From NCBI GenBank assembly GCA_021792365.1, contig JAJYUT010000002.1, forward strand, positions 388,313 to 452,312: a stretch of DNA of 64,000 bases, written 5' to 3'. The stretch comes from Pseudomonadota bacterium. GTDB taxonomy: Bacteria > Pseudomonadota > Alphaproteobacteria > Dongiales > Dongiaceae. How positions within the stretch are numbered: the first letter of the stretch is position 1; the number at the start of each line of letters is the position of its first letter. The translations under genes were made by a program, and so were the position numbers. The notes under the pieces are model-generated. The model made no database searches. It was not told the origin of the DNA and was given only the letters and a program-made list of their open reading frames with translations. Below are positions 44,026-52,709 of the stretch, in pieces.

Positions 44026-45081
44026 ATGTCCAACCGTTTCCTGCAGCTTTTGAGCAGCCGCCCCTTCCTGATGGTGGATGGCGCCACCGGCACCAACCTG
44101 TTCGCGGCCGGGCTGATGACCGGCGACGCGCCGGAGATGTGGAATTTCGAGCATCCGGAGCGGATCGAGGCGCTGCACCAGTCCTTCGTGGATGCCGGTG
44201 CGGACGTCTTCCTCACCAACTCCTTCGGCGGCACGCGCTACCGGCTGAAGCTGCACAACGCACAGGACCGGGTGCGCGAAATGAACCGCGAGGCCGCGCG
44301 TATCGGCCGCCGCATCGCCGACCGGGCCATGAAGGAGAAGGGCCGCGACATCATCGTAGGCGGCTCCATCGGCCCGACGGGCGAACTGTACGAGCCGCTC
44401 GGTCCCCTCACCATCGACGACGGTGCGGACGCCTTCGCCGAACAGGCGCGCGCTTTGGCCGAAGGCGGCGTCGACGTGCTGTGGATCGAGACCATGTCCT
44501 CCAAGGAGGAAGTGACCGCCGCGGTCAAGGGAGCCGCGGTCACCGGCCTGCCGATCGTGACGACCTGTTCCTTCGATACCAACGGCCGGACCATGATGGG
44601 CCTGACGCCGGCGGATTTCGTCGCCTTCGTGCATGAGCTCGATCCGAAGCCGGTCGCCTATGGCGCGAATTGCGGCGTCGGCGCACCGGACCTCGCGGTC
44701 ACCATCACGCAGTTGAAGGCAGCCGCTCAGCCCGGCGACGTCATCGTAGCCAAGGGCAATTGCGGCATTCCGTACTACGAGGAAGGCCATATCCGCTACA
44801 ACGGCACGCCGGAGCTGATGGCGGAATATGCCAAGGTGGTGCGTGACGCCGGCGCGCGCATCGTGGGCGGCTGCTGCGGCACCTCGCCCGATCATCTGCG
44901 CGCCATACGCGATTCGCTCGACCACTACGAGCCGGGCGGGATGCCGAGCGTCGATGGCATCGTCACGCGGCTGGGGCAGCTCACCTCCAAGGCGGCGGCG
45001 ACCTTGGGCTCGGAGCAGCCGGGCGGTCGGCGCGGCCGGCGGCAGCGGGCGAACGGCGCGGACACGCACCCCAACTTCTGA
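44026..45081 (+). CDS. Homocysteine S-methyltransferase family protein (betaine-homocysteine type)
   Basis: A 351-residue zinc-dependent methyltransferase barrel. The start motif MVDGATGTNLFAAGL and the zinc-ligand cysteines in GANCGVG and GGCCGTSPDH identify the family. It transfers a methyl group to homocysteine to make methionine. Length and sequence fit the stand-alone enzymes that use betaine or S-methylmethionine, or the MtbB/Bmt type in alphaproteobacteria. In a window with choline uptake and MttB/DMGDH-like genes, betaine is the likely donor. The C-terminal tail (about 325-351) is basic and disordered. Start ATG at 44026; it precedes argS by 30 bases. Confidence 0.85.
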   Translation: MSNRFLQLLSSRPFLMVDGATGTNLFAAGLMTGDAPEMWNFEHPERIEALHQSFVDAGADVFLTNSFGGTRYRLKLHNAQDRVREMNREAARIGRRIADRAMKEKGRDIIVGGSIGPTGELYEPLGPLTIDDGADAFAEQARALAEGGVDVLWIETMSSKEEVTAAVKGAAVTGLPIVTTCSFDTNGRTMMGLTPADFVAFVHELDPKPVAYGANCGVGAPDLAVTITQLKAAAQPGDVIVAKGNCGIPYYEEGHIRYNGTPELMAEYAKVVRDAGARIVGGCCGTSPDHLRAIRDSLDHYEPGGMPSVDGIVTRLGQLTSKAAATLGSEQPGGRRGRRQRANGADTHPNF

Positions 45082-45111
45082 CGACGAAACTACAAAAATC
45101 AGAGTCCTTCG

Positions 45112-46881
45112 ATGTCTTCTCTCAGCGGCGCGCTCACCGAGATCGTTGCGCGGGTGTTCGGTGAGTTGGGCCTGCCCGCCGAATATGGACGGGTGACGAT
45201 CTCCAACCGGCCCGATCTCGGCCAGTTCCAGTGCAACGGCGCGCTCGCCGCCGCCAAGGCCGCGAAGCAGAACCCGCGCGTGATCGCAGAGCAGGTGATG
45301 GCGAAGCTGCAAAGCCTGCCGCAATTGCGCGACATCTCGCTCGCGGGTCCTGGCTTCATCAATCTCTCGCTCTCGGACGCGGCGCTGTCCGAATATGCGA
45401 ACAAGATGGCCGCCGACGCGCGCCTCTCCGTCACGCGCCGGCGGCCGGAGATGGTGGTGCTGGATTACGGCGGCGCCAACATCGCGAAGGCGATGCATGT
45501 CGGCCATCTGCGGGCTGCCATCATCGGCGACGCGCTGCGGCGCATCTTCGGCTTCGCGGGCGACGAGACGGTCGGCGACGTCCACATGGGCGATTGGGGC
45601 CTGCAGATGGGCATGCTGATCTCGGAGATCGAGATCCGCCAGCCGCACCTGCCCTATTTCGATCGCGGATTCAAAGGTCCCTATCCGAACCACAGCCCGG
45701 TTACGGTGACCGAGCTTGAGGAGATCTATCCGACCGCCAACGCAGCCTGCAAAGCCGATCCCGCCCGGATGGAGCGCGCGCGCCAGGCGACGGCGGAATT
45801 GCAGCAGGGGCGTCCCGGCTATCGCGCGCTGTGGCAGCACTTCTTTGATATCTCCGTCGAGGTCCTGAAGCGCGATTACGGCGCGCTCGGCGTGCATTTC
45901 GACCTGTGGAAGGGCGAGGCGCATGTCGACCCGCTGATCGGCCCCATGGTCGAGAAGATGAAGGGGATGGGTCTGGCAGAGGAGGATCAGGGCGCGCTGA
46001 TCGTTCGCGTCGCCCAGCCGGACGACAAGAAGGAGATCCCGCCCCTCATCCTGGTGAAGCGCGACGGCGCGGCAATGTATTCGACCACCGACCTCGCGAC
46101 CATCGTGGACCGGGTGCACGAGCAGAACCCCGACCTCATCCTCTACATCGTGGATCAGCGCCAGCATCTGCATTTCGAGCAGGTGTTCCGCGCCGCCGTC
46201 ATGGCGGGCCTCAACGGCAAGGCGAAGATGGAGCATCTCGGCTTCGGCACCATGAACGGGCCGGACGGCAAGCCTTTCAAGACCCGGGAAGGCGGCGTCA
46301 TGAGGCTGCAGGACCTGATCGCGATGATGACCGGCGCCGCGCTCGACCGCCTGAAGGAGCAAGGCCTCGCCTCGGACTACGAGGAGGCAGAGCGGCAGGA
46401 GATTGCGCGCAAGGTGGGACTGGCCGCCCTCAAATTCGCGGACCTCAGCAACCATCGCGTCGCGAACTACGTATTCGATCTCGATCGCTTCGTGCGGTTC
46501 GAGGGCAAGACCGGCCCTTACCTGCTCTACGCCGCCGTGCGCATCAAGTCGATCCTGCGCAAGGCGGAAGCCCAGGGCGACCGGGTGGGCAAGCCCGGCG
46601 CGATCCTGCCGCCGGAGCCCGGCGAGCGCGACCTGATCCTCGCCCTCGGCGCATTGCCGGACGCGATCCAGGCAGCCTATGACGAGCGCGCGCCCAACAA
46701 GATCGCTGATTACGCCTACGGCCTGGCGCAGACCTTCAGCACCTACTACAACCAGTTCCATATCCTGAGCGAGCAGAACGAAGCCTTGCGCCGCTCGCGC
46801 CTGGAGCTTGCCGCTCTCACCCTGCGCGCGCTCGAGCTCTCCCTGTCCCTGCTCGGCATCAAGGTGCCGGAGCGGATGTAG
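45112..46881 (+). CDS. argS: Arginyl-tRNA synthetase
   Basis: A 589-residue class I aminoacyl-tRNA synthetase that charges tRNA-Arg. The additional N-terminal domain (1-110) is followed by the HIGH-type signature (NIAKAMHVGHLRAAIIG), the ArgRS-specific MGDWGLQMG segment, YIVDQRQHLHFEQVF and FKTREGGVMRLQDLI. The C-terminal anticodon domain carries FVRFEGKTGPYLLYAAVR and a NQFHIL motif near the end. As in many ArgRS no perfect KMSKS is present. It is followed after four bases by the Sir2 gene. Confidence 0.97.
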   Translation: MSSLSGALTEIVARVFGELGLPAEYGRVTISNRPDLGQFQCNGALAAAKAAKQNPRVIAEQVMAKLQSLPQLRDISLAGPGFINLSLSDAALSEYANKMAADARLSVTRRRPEMVVLDYGGANIAKAMHVGHLRAAIIGDALRRIFGFAGDETVGDVHMGDWGLQMGMLISEIEIRQPHLPYFDRGFKGPYPNHSPVTVTELEEIYPTANAACKADPARMERARQATAELQQGRPGYRALWQHFFDISVEVLKRDYGALGVHFDLWKGEAHVDPLIGPMVEKMKGMGLAEEDQGALIVRVAQPDDKKEIPPLILVKRDGAAMYSTTDLATIVDRVHEQNPDLILYIVDQRQHLHFEQVFRAAVMAGLNGKAKMEHLGFGTMNGPDGKPFKTREGGVMRLQDLIAMMTGAALDRLKEQGLASDYEEAERQEIARKVGLAALKFADLSNHRVANYVFDLDRFVRFEGKTGPYLLYAAVRIKSILRKAEAQGDRVGKPGAILPPEPGERDLILALGALPDAIQAAYDERAPNKIADYAYGLAQTFSTYYNQFHILSEQNEALRRSRLELAALTLRALELSLSLLGIKVPERM

Positions 46882-46885
46882 CGTC

Positions 46886-47626
46886 ATGGCGGTCGATCTT
46901 CCTGCGGAACTGATCGATCGCCTGCGTGCAGCCCGTCGCATCGTGGCCTTCACCGGCGCGGGCATCTCTGCGGAAAGCGGCCTTTCCACCTTTCGCGACA
47001 CGCAGACCGGCCTTTGGGCGAAGTATCGTCCGGAAGACCTCGCGACGCCGCAGGCCTTCCGCCGCAATCCGCGCATGGTGTGGGAGTGGTACGAATGGCG
47101 CCGCGGCTTCGTCGCGCAGGCCGCGCCCAATCCCGGCCACCACGCCTTGGCGCAAATCGAAGCGGCGCGGCCGGGCTTCCTCCTGGCGACGCAGAATGTC
47201 GACGGCCTGCACGCCCGCGCCGGCAGCCGGAACCTGGTCGAGCTGCACGGCAACATCCGCCGCACCATCTGCCTTGACCACCGGCATCCCGCGGAAAGCT
47301 GGGCGCCGGTCGATGAGCCGCCGCCGCGCTGCGGGCAATGTGGCGCGCCGCTGCGCCCCGATGTGGTCTGGTTCGGCGAAACCCTTCCGGAGGCGGCGCT
47401 GCGGCGTGCCCAGGAGGCGGCGGTGCAATGCGATTTGTTCCTCAGCATCGGCACCTCGACGATGGTCTATCCCGCGGCCGAGCTTCCCTTCATGGCCGGC
47501 GCCCACGGCGCGACGGTGATCGAGATCAATCCCGATTTCACGCCGCTCAGCAGGCTGGCGAACTTCGTGCTGCGCGAGAACGCCGGCACTGCCCTGCCGG
47601 CGGTTGCGAGCGCGATGCTGGACTAG
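46886..47626 (+). CDS. cobB: NAD-dependent protein deacylase of the Sir2 family (class III)
   Basis: A 246-residue sirtuin that removes acyl groups from protein lysines using NAD. It shows GAGISAESG (24-32), TQNVDGLH (102-109) and the catalytic H121 in ELHGN. Y69 and R72 (WYEWR) match the Tyr/Arg pair that lets CobB and SIRT5 accept succinyl or malonyl groups. The zinc site is unusual: C129-LD-H132 and C149-GQ-C152, so one of the four usual cysteines is His. The ATG lies four bases after argS. Its stop overlaps that of the convergent metallohydrolase gene. Confidence 0.9.
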   Translation: MAVDLPAELIDRLRAARRIVAFTGAGISAESGLSTFRDTQTGLWAKYRPEDLATPQAFRRNPRMVWEWYEWRRGFVAQAAPNPGHHALAQIEAARPGFLLATQNVDGLHARAGSRNLVELHGNIRRTICLDHRHPAESWAPVDEPPPRCGQCGAPLRPDVVWFGETLPEAALRRAQEAAVQCDLFLSIGTSTMVYPAAELPFMAGAHGATVIEINPDFTPLSRLANFVLRENAGTALPAVASAMLD

Positions 47627-48516
47627 ATCGCGGGAGTGATATCGTCCGGCGCTGCCGACCGAATGAACCTGCCCTTGGGCGAGGATGCTTGGAGGCTTGC
47701 GAACTCGGTCGCGTCATGCGAGCAGAACAGCTCGATCGCCCCGTCACGCTCGCGGCGCAGATTGCGCAGGCGCTCCTGGTTGGCAAGCCTGGCTTGGCGG
47801 TCAACCTCCATCATGCGCTGATAGAGCCGCAAGCCCACCGTGCAACGCGGCCCGTCGGGGTCCATCTCCTCGGCATCGAAATAGGCATCACCGGCGTGGA
47901 CCAGCCAACCCCGCCCTTTGGCCACAGCAACGCCGCAGTGTCCGAGGGTATGTCCGATCAGGCCGACCAGCAGGATTTCAGGCGGTAGCCCCCTAAGATC
48001 GCGCACGCAAGTAAATCCGAACCACGATTCGCCGCTCAACTGGTAGGTCTGCCATTTGACGTCCCGGTCCCATTGCTGGGGGCAATAGCGGCGCTTGGCG
48101 ATGAAACCCTGCCGCCCGTTCAGTGCGGCCGACAACTCGCGGTCGCACACATGGACGGTCGCGTGGGGAAAGTCCTCGATCCCGCCTGCATGATCGAAGT
48201 CGAGGTGGGTGAGCACGATATGCCGCACGTCGTTTGCCCCGTGACCGAGCCGCTCGACCTGCCGCAACGCCGTCTCGCTCTCGTTCAGCCTGATGCCATT
48301 GGCGGTTCGAAAGAACCCGGCGAGCCTTTCGTGCGGCCTCTGGACATCGCCCAGACCAAAACCGGTATCGACCAGCACCAGACCGTGCTGGTCGGTCTCG
48401 ATCAACAGGCACTGGCACACCAGCCTGCGCTGGGCGGCCGGCAGGCCGGCGCGATAGAACAGCAGCCGACCGCCGATCGGGCACATGGTTCCGCAATTGA
48501 TATGGTGGATGCGCAA
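47623..48516 (-). CDS. Metallo-beta-lactamase-fold hydrolase, lactonase-like
   Basis: A 297-residue enzyme of the MBL superfamily. The metal motif is THLDFDHAGG (first His, two Asp, His); later ligands are IGHTLGHCG and the Asp in HAGDAYFD, with CSHDATEF near the C-terminus. The overall form resembles the N-acyl homoserine lactonase group, but the substrate cannot be assigned. It starts with an ATG at 48516 and ends overlapping the sirtuin gene. The gap to the next gene (48517-48585) holds no feature I recognise. Confidence 0.82.
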   Translation of the reverse strand: MRIHHINCGTMCPIGGRLLFYRAGLPAAQRRLVCQCLLIETDQHGLVLVDTGFGLGDVQRPHERLAGFFRTANGIRLNESETALRQVERLGHGANDVRHIVLTHLDFDHAGGIEDFPHATVHVCDRELSAALNGRQGFIAKRRYCPQQWDRDVKWQTYQLSGESWFGFTCVRDLRGLPPEILLVGLIGHTLGHCGVAVAKGRGWLVHAGDAYFDAEEMDPDGPRCTVGLRLYQRMMEVDRQARLANQERLRNLRRERDGAIELFCSHDATEFASLQASSPKGRFIRSAAPDDITPAI

Positions 48517-48585
48517 GGCCGCGCCTCATCCGGTAATGCCTCTGCAAACACCGGACGGGCACTCGTCATTGCAGGCCGGCTGCGG

Positions 48586-49311
48586 TCAGGCCGCCATCGC
48601 CTTCGCCCTGGCCGCGTAGTGGTCGGCCAGCGCGCCCAGCGCGCCGGCGCAGTCGCCGTCGAAGGATGAGCCGTGCATCACGCCCAAGGTGCGCGGCTTG
48701 AGCGCGGCGAGCTTGCGGATCGTGGGTGCGGTGACCGGGCCGAGACTGGTGGCGTGGAACATGTCTTCCGCCGCGACGGCCGGTCCCACGATGTCGCCGC
48801 CGATGACGGCCGGGCCGTCGCCCAGATGGGTCAGGAGATCGCCGCACAGCAATGTGCCGGTCGTCTCCTCATAGACCACGCCGGCCTCCCAGCAATGCGG
48901 CACGTGCGGCGTATCGATGTAGCGCACGCGCTTGCCGCCAAGATCCAGCACTTCGCCATCGGCCAGCGCGCGCGGCGGGCGGTCGGCGAGATCGTTCAGC
49001 GACACGTCGCAGGCGACCATGCCATGCGCCACCTGCGCGCGGGGCGCCGCGGCGAGCCACTGGTTCATCGCGCCGCATTCATCCGCCTCGACGTGGCCGA
49101 ACGAGATCCAGCGCAGGCGCTCGACCGGCACGATCTTCGCGACCGCCGCGGAGACCGCCGGGAAAATACCGCGCATGCCGCAATGGAACAGGAGCGGCTC
49201 CTCCGCCTTGACGAGGAACTGGTTGAAGGTGAAGCCGGACGGCGGCATCTCCGCGAAAAAGGTCGATAGACGGTAGATGCCGTCCGCGATCTCGTTGATC
49301 CTCGTTTCCAT
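48586..49311 (-). CDS. Metallo-beta-lactamase-fold protein, ODP/flavodiiron-like domain
   Basis: A 241-residue stand-alone domain with the HxExDE motif (GHVEADECGAMN), as in flavodiiron proteins and related oxygen- or di-iron-binding MBL folds rather than hydrolases. Further ligands may be H in TPHVPHCWE, D in LLCGDLLTH and H in GVMHGSSF. No flavodoxin domain is attached. The ATG at 49311 follows GGGAGA. The gene starts 14 bases after a TetR gene on the same strand, so its expression is probably controlled by that regulator. Confidence 0.8.
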   Translation of the reverse strand: METRINEIADGIYRLSTFFAEMPPSGFTFNQFLVKAEEPLLFHCGMRGIFPAVSAAVAKIVPVERLRWISFGHVEADECGAMNQWLAAAPRAQVAHGMVACDVSLNDLADRPPRALADGEVLDLGGKRVRYIDTPHVPHCWEAGVVYEETTGTLLCGDLLTHLGDGPAVIGGDIVGPAVAAEDMFHATSLGPVTAPTIRKLAALKPRTLGVMHGSSFDGDCAGALGALADHYAARAKAMAA

Positions 49312-49325
49312 GTGTTTCTCCCAGC

Positions 49326-49940
49326 TCAATCCTTGCGCGTCACGCGCGCGTGAACGATGTCGGCAATTGCTCCGGCCGCGTCCTTGAGCGGCAGTCCCGC
49401 GCGCTGCAGCCCCCGATACACGGAGATATCGAGCAGCGCTGCGACGACGCGGATCAGGTTGCGATCGACGGCGAAGGGCGCCAGCGCGGCGCGCGTGAGT
49501 TCGATGCGGTTGTCCTCTTCCTCGGCCGCGAAATGCCGGACCGCCGGATTGCTTTCCAGGTCGTGGCGCACACGGTCGTACATCATGGCATCGCGATGAC
49601 CGAAGACGGCGTGCGCAAGGCGCGTCAGCCGTTCGCGCAGCGGCCCGACGCCGGCGAAGATCGCCTCGCCCGGCGGCGGGTGCGTCTCCGTCACCATGCG
49701 CCCGCAGGCGAGGATCGTGTCGTCGAGCGTCGGGAAATGATGGTAGACCGTGCCGACCCCGACGCCCGCTCGCTCCGCGATCTGCTTCATGGTGGTAGCC
49801 GCGATCCCCTGCTCGATGTGAAGTTCGGCTGTCGCCTGCACAATGCGGCGACGCGTTTCCTCGGCACCCTCTGCCCGACGCTTCAGTCGATATGGCCTGC
49901 GCTTCAATTCCGCCTGCAATTCAGTCGAACAATATTTCAT
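49326..49940 (-). CDS. TetR/AcrR-family transcriptional regulator
   Basis: A 204-residue regulator with the N-terminal helix-turn-helix MKQIAERAGVGVGTVYHHFPTLDDTIL near residues 51-77 and a variable ligand-binding C-domain. It is first in a two-gene unit with the ODP-type metallo-beta-lactamase-fold gene. The start at 49940 is tentative. A good TTGACT/TATTCA pair (49941-49969, minus strand) would place the transcript start at or just inside this codon, giving a leaderless mRNA or a later TTG start at 49919. It faces the regulator at 50035. Confidence 0.82.
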   Translation of the reverse strand: MKYCSTELQAELKRRPYRLKRRAEGAEETRRRIVQATAELHIEQGIAATTMKQIAERAGVGVGTVYHHFPTLDDTILACGRMVTETHPPPGEAIFAGVGPLRERLTRLAHAVFGHRDAMMYDRVRHDLESNPAVRHFAAEEEDNRIELTRAALAPFAVDRNLIRVVAALLDISVYRGLQRAGLPLKDAAGAIADIVHARVTRKD

Positions 49941-50008
49941 TGAATATATGGTCGACTAAAATGAGTCAAGCCCCAACGGATGGAGACAAATTGTCTGCAT
50001 TGACAATT
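49941..50008. promoter_or_regulatory. Promoter and palindrome in the TetR/YheO-type divergent region
   Basis: On the minus strand TTGACT (49969-49964) and TATTCA (49946-49941) are 17 bases apart, a good sigma-70-type match. Next to it AATTGTC-TGCATT-GACAATT (49989-50008) is a perfect seven-base inverted repeat with six-base spacer, typical of an operator for a dimeric regulator. The repeat lies 27 bases before the ATG at 50035. Confidence 0.55.
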
Positions 50009-50034
50009 CGTCAGGAGCGGCGCTCTATCCGCCC

Positions 50035-50661
50035 ATGATCGATCCCTTCGCCGCTCATCGCCCTGTTGCCCAGGCTATCGCGGCCCTGCTCCATCCTCAT
50101 GCGGAGGTGGTGATCCATGACCTGCGTACCGATCGCATCGTCGACATCTGGAACGCCTTCTCGCACCGGCAGCCGGGCGATGAATCGCTGCTGGGCGATG
50201 ACATCGAGCTGAGCCTCGATCGCGACGTGTTCGGCCCCTACGACAAGGCGAATGTCGACGGCGCGCGGCTCAAATCCATCACGGCCGCCTTGCGCGACGA
50301 CAAGGGCAAGCGCATCGGCCTGGTCTGCGTCAATCTCGACGTGTCGCTGTTCGATCAGGCAATCAAACTGCTCTCCGCTTTCGCCGCGCCGAGCGAGCCG
50401 CGGCCCGAAGCCATGTTCCGCCAGGACTGGCGCGAGCACATCAACCTCACCATCCGCACGTTCCTGGAGAAGAAACGCAAGGCGCTGAAGGCGCTCGACC
50501 GCGAGGAGCGGGTCGCGCTGATCGCGGAGATCGACGCCGCCGGCCTGTTCCAGGCGCGCAACGCGGTGCCCCATGTCGCCGGCGCGCTCGATGTCTCGCG
50601 CGCCACCATCTACACGCTGCTCAATGCGGCGCGCGGTTCCAGCATGAAGGCTGCACAATGA
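50035..50661 (+). CDS. YheO-like PAS/HTH transcriptional regulator
   Basis: A 208-residue regulator. The N-terminal about 110 residues form a YheO-type PAS domain (AIAALLHPHAEVVIHDLRTDRIVDIWN, with GLVCVNLDVS closing it). The C-terminus ends in a helix-turn-helix (VPHVAGALDVSRATIYTLLNAARG). It overlaps the aminotransferase gene by four bases (ATGA), so it is co-translated with the enzymes it probably controls. Related regulators govern amino acid catabolic operons. The palindrome upstream could be its own site. Confidence 0.82.
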   Translation: MIDPFAAHRPVAQAIAALLHPHAEVVIHDLRTDRIVDIWNAFSHRQPGDESLLGDDIELSLDRDVFGPYDKANVDGARLKSITAALRDDKGKRIGLVCVNLDVSLFDQAIKLLSAFAAPSEPRPEAMFRQDWREHINLTIRTFLEKKRKALKALDREERVALIAEIDAAGLFQARNAVPHVAGALDVSRATIYTLLNAARGSSMKAAQ

Positions 50662-51800
50662 CCACGCTTCCCGATTTCAACCTCGAAGTCTATCTCGGCA
50701 AGTGGGAGTTCGCCGCGCGCTGGCACATGACGCCGTCGGACGCGCAGACCCTGACGATCAAGGAGCTGCTGGCCCTCGCCGACGCGGAGGACCGTGCCGC
50801 CTGGGAGGAGTTGCCCCTGTCCTACATCGAGACCTGGGGCACGCCCAAGCTGCGCGATGCGGTCGCCGCGACCTACCAGGGCATTGCGCCGGAGGACGTG
50901 CTCGCCTTCGCCGGCGCGGAGGAAGGCCTCTATTGCGCGATGCACGCGCTGCTGACCAAGGACGATCACGCCATCGTCGTGACGCCGAATTACCAATCGG
51001 CCGAGCAGGTGCCGCTGTCGCTGTGCGCGACCGAGGGAATTGCCCTGCGCGCGGATCGCGGCTGGGATCTCGACCTCGACGAGCTGGCATCGAAGATCAG
51101 GCCCAATACCAAGCTGATCTCGATCAACTTCCCGCACAACCCGACAGGCAAGGTGATCGACCGCGCGACATTCGACGCCTTGATCGCCCTGTGCCGCAAG
51201 CACGGCATCTGGCTGTTCTCCGACGAGGTCTATCGCGGGCTGGAGCTTGACCCGGCGAAGCAGCTGCCGGCCGCCGTGGAGGCCTATGAGCGCGGCATCT
51301 CCCTGGGCGTGATGTCCAAGGCCTATGGGCTGCCCGGCCTGCGCGTCGGCTGGATCGCCTGCAAGGACCATGCGCTGCTGACCTGGATGGAGCGGCTGAA
51401 GAACTACCTCTCGATCTGCAACGCCGGGCCGAGCGAGCATCTCGCCGTCATCGCGCTCAAGGCGCGCGACAAGGTCATCGGGCGCAATCTCGCGCTGCTG
51501 AAGGTCAACATCGAGCTGGTCGAAAGCTTCTTCAACGAGTTCCCCGGCTGGTTCGAATGGCAGCGGCCTGACGGTGGCTGCGTCGCCTATCCGCGCTATC
51601 TCGGTGCGGACGGGGTGGAGACGTTCTGCAAGCGCCTGGTGGAAGAAGTGGGCGTGGTATTGCTGCCCGCCTCCATCTACCGCTCCAGCCTGACACCGAC
51701 GCCGACCGATCGCTTCCGGATCGGCTTCGGGCGCTTCCACACCAAGGCCGGGCTCAGCGTGATGCGGACCTTCCTGCTGCAGAACCGTTCCGCCGCCTGA
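50658..51800 (+). CDS. Class I/II pyridoxal-phosphate aminotransferase
   Basis: A 380-residue fold-type I aminotransferase. Key motifs are NPTG (161-164), SDEVY (188-192), the PLP lysine K221 in MSKAYGLPGLRVGW, and R229 on the same segment. The substrate-binding C-terminal Arg is not clearly placed. It lies between a PAS-type regulator and a PhzF-family gene with overlapping ends on both sides, so the three form a tight operon, probably for catabolism of a specific amino acid. Confidence 0.88.
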   Translation: MTTLPDFNLEVYLGKWEFAARWHMTPSDAQTLTIKELLALADAEDRAAWEELPLSYIETWGTPKLRDAVAATYQGIAPEDVLAFAGAEEGLYCAMHALLTKDDHAIVVTPNYQSAEQVPLSLCATEGIALRADRGWDLDLDELASKIRPNTKLISINFPHNPTGKVIDRATFDALIALCRKHGIWLFSDEVYRGLELDPAKQLPAAVEAYERGISLGVMSKAYGLPGLRVGWIACKDHALLTWMERLKNYLSICNAGPSEHLAVIALKARDKVIGRNLALLKVNIELVESFFNEFPGWFEWQRPDGGCVAYPRYLGADGVETFCKRLVEEVGVVLLPASIYRSSLTPTPTDRFRIGFGRFHTKAGLSVMRTFLLQNRSAA

Positions 51801-52693
51801 TGCAGCTGCGCTACGCCGTCGTGGACGTGTTCGCCGAGGCGCCGCTCCAGGGCAATCCGGCGGCGATCGTATTCGATGCGGATGCGCTCGACACCGCGCG
51901 GATGCAATCGATCGCGCGCGAGTTCAACCTGTCGGAGACGGCGTTCATCCTGAAGCCGCAGGATCCGGCGCACATCGCGCATGTCCGCCTGTTCACGCCG
52001 GGAAGCGAAGTGCCGTTCGCCGGCCATCCCAACATCGGCGCGGCCTTTGCACTGGCGAACGACCGGCCACTGCGCGGCGATGACCTTGTGTTCGAGGAGA
52101 AAGCCGGCCTGGTCCGCCTCCGGCTCGACCGCAATGGCGAGCGCGTCCTGGGTGCTTCGCTGACCGCGCCGCAGACCGTCTCGACCCAGGAGGCGCCGGA
52201 TGTTGCGGCTGTCGCGGCCGCGCTGAGCCTGCAGCAAACGGAGATTGTTGCCACGACGCATCAGCCGATCACCGCCTCGGTTGGGCTCGAGTTCATGTTC
52301 GTCGAAGTGCGGGACGTTGCGGCACTCGGCAAGGCTCGCTCTCACCTGCCCGCCTTCGATCTGATCCGCGACAGCCACCGCATCGAAGGCGTCCATCTCT
52401 ACGTGAAATGGCCGCGCGAGGACGGCGCGCGCATCCAGGCGCGCAATCTCTCGCCCTATGATGGTATTGGCGAAGACCCGGCCACCGGCAGCGCCACCGC
52501 TTCCTTGACCGCGCTGCTGGCGCAACTCGATCCGCGCACCGATTGCGATTTCCATCTCGAGGCCCACCAAGGCATCGAAATGGGCCGCCCCAGCCTGCTC
52601 CGCGGCTACGCGGAGAAACGCAACGGCCAAGTCGCGCCACCGCGAATCAGCGGGCGGTGCGTAAGCGTGATGCAGGGCGTTCTTACGATCTGA
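51800..52693 (+). CDS. PhzF-family isomerase/epimerase
   Basis: A 297-residue member of the PhzF fold (two-domain diaminopimelate-epimerase-like). Visible signatures are QGNPAAIV near 18-25, NLSETAFIL with the expected catalytic Glu, TPGSEVPFAGHPNIGAA, and GEDPATGSATA near 230. Family members isomerise or epimerise small carbon acids without cofactor. Its ATG overlaps the TGA of the aminotransferase by one base. Joint action on one amino acid is inferred, for example epimerisation or isomerisation before or after transamination. Confidence 0.87.
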   Translation: MQLRYAVVDVFAEAPLQGNPAAIVFDADALDTARMQSIAREFNLSETAFILKPQDPAHIAHVRLFTPGSEVPFAGHPNIGAAFALANDRPLRGDDLVFEEKAGLVRLRLDRNGERVLGASLTAPQTVSTQEAPDVAAVAAALSLQQTEIVATTHQPITASVGLEFMFVEVRDVAALGKARSHLPAFDLIRDSHRIEGVHLYVKWPREDGARIQARNLSPYDGIGEDPATGSATASLTALLAQLDPRTDCDFHLEAHQGIEMGRPSLLRGYAEKRNGQVAPPRISGRCVSVMQGVLTI

Positions 52694-52709
52694 CCCTCGG
52701 CAATCGCTC

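Noticed and set aside
43906..47454. An 1182-codon open frame on the minus strand
   Set aside because: It runs antisense through the homocysteine methyltransferase, argS and sirtuin genes, all certain. Such long antisense frames are usual at this GC content.
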